Assembly: GCA_039707655.1 (NCBI GenBank)
Contig: CM077667.1
Coordinates: 540,186,222 to 540,250,221 of the forward strand
DNA: 64,000 bases
From: Elymus sibiricus
Lineage: Eukaryota > Streptophyta > Magnoliopsida > Poales > Poaceae
Direction: 5' to 3'
Shown here in pieces: positions 63,790-64,000 of this stretch; position 1 is the first letter of the stretch; every line of letters starts with the position of its first letter. The translations under genes and the position numbers were made by a program. Under the pieces are notes generated by a model that did not search any database, was not told the origin of the DNA, and saw only the letters and a list, made by a program, of their open reading frames with translations.

Positions 63790-64000
63790 CAGTGGCACCG
63801 GAGTGAATTGCAAAAAACATCGACACTTCAGGCAAGGTTTGCAGGAACCACACATTTATGTAATTGTGCCAAAAAGCACTAATTTTTTTCATAATTTTTT
63901 GCAAAAAACACTAGTTGACGAATTAGGTCATTTTAATCACGATTATGACAGATGGGTCCCGCTTTTGCTGACGTGGCATAACTGTTCGCGCGAGACGGCG
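63790..64000. repeat. Edge of a dispersed grass repeat
   Basis: GAATTGCAAAAAACATCGAC, TTTTTTGCAAAAAACACTAG and GACAGATGGGTCCCGC are phrases I associate with a repeat common near cereal genes, possibly a Mutator-like terminus. It runs off the window, so its class is unconfirmed. Confidence 0.3.

Noticed and set aside
1..64000. tRNA, rRNA or organelle-derived genes
   Set aside because: No cloverleaf with A and B boxes or rRNA core sequence was noticed; the tRNA-like matches are retrotransposon primer sites only.

Overview
This is nuclear DNA from a grass, almost certainly the Triticeae (wheat, Aegilops, barley group). The evidence is the density of nested LTR retrotransposons with LTR starts typical of that tribe, a CACTA transposon whose termini carry the cereal TTTAGTCCCGGTT palindromes, and a grass-type NLR-like gene. 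About 52 of the 64 kb is mobile DNA. Family names are given as 'like' because they come from memory of terminal sequences and could not be searched.

Layout. 1-4302: 3' part of a Tat-type Ty3/gypsy element on the + strand, with its antisense spliced gene on the - strand and its 3' LTR at 3760-4302. 4303-about 5110: an unidentified repeat remnant. About 5110-47724: one CACTA DNA transposon on the + strand, split by nested insertions. Into it went (i) a Fatima-like gypsy element at 5215-23874 (TSD ACGAT), which itself holds a Sirevirus-type copia element at 8449-17976 (TSD GTAAC), and (ii) a BARE/Angela-type copia element at 26798-43941, which itself holds a non-autonomous Athila-type element at 32735-40294 (TSD GGGCC). 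Afterwards a 2.2 kb segment spanning the Fatima 5' end, the first CACTA exons and the edge of the copia LTR was tandemly duplicated (22777-25010 and 25011-27284). This left a third Fatima LTR.

47725-about 48420 looks like the 3' end of a LINE. 49672-52896 is the one convincing host gene, a long NLR-like open reading frame on the - strand whose ATP-binding motifs are degenerate. 52897-57719 is AT-rich, low-copy-looking sequence with local tandem duplications and a GC-rich block; no gene was recognised there with confidence. 57720-about 61985 is a rearranged Tat-type gypsy element with an inverted reverse-transcriptase piece. 61986-64000 is intergenic with local repeats.

How it works together. 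None of the elements seen whole looks autonomous: the Fatima-like and Sirevirus-type elements have no integrase or RT, the Athila-type element has no gag-pol, the copia pol carries stops and frameshifts, and the CACTA ORF is broken. The reading frames that still look healthy are the Sirevirus gag and env-position ORFs, the 447-aa ORF of the Athila-type element, the antisense gene of the first gypsy element, and the NLR-like gene. Points most worth a second look: the intronic hairpin plus polypurine array at 260-705, the pol-less Sirevirus with its palindrome clusters, the recent 2.2 kb tandem duplication, and the NLR-like protein without a P-loop lysine. No wholly new system could be demonstrated.
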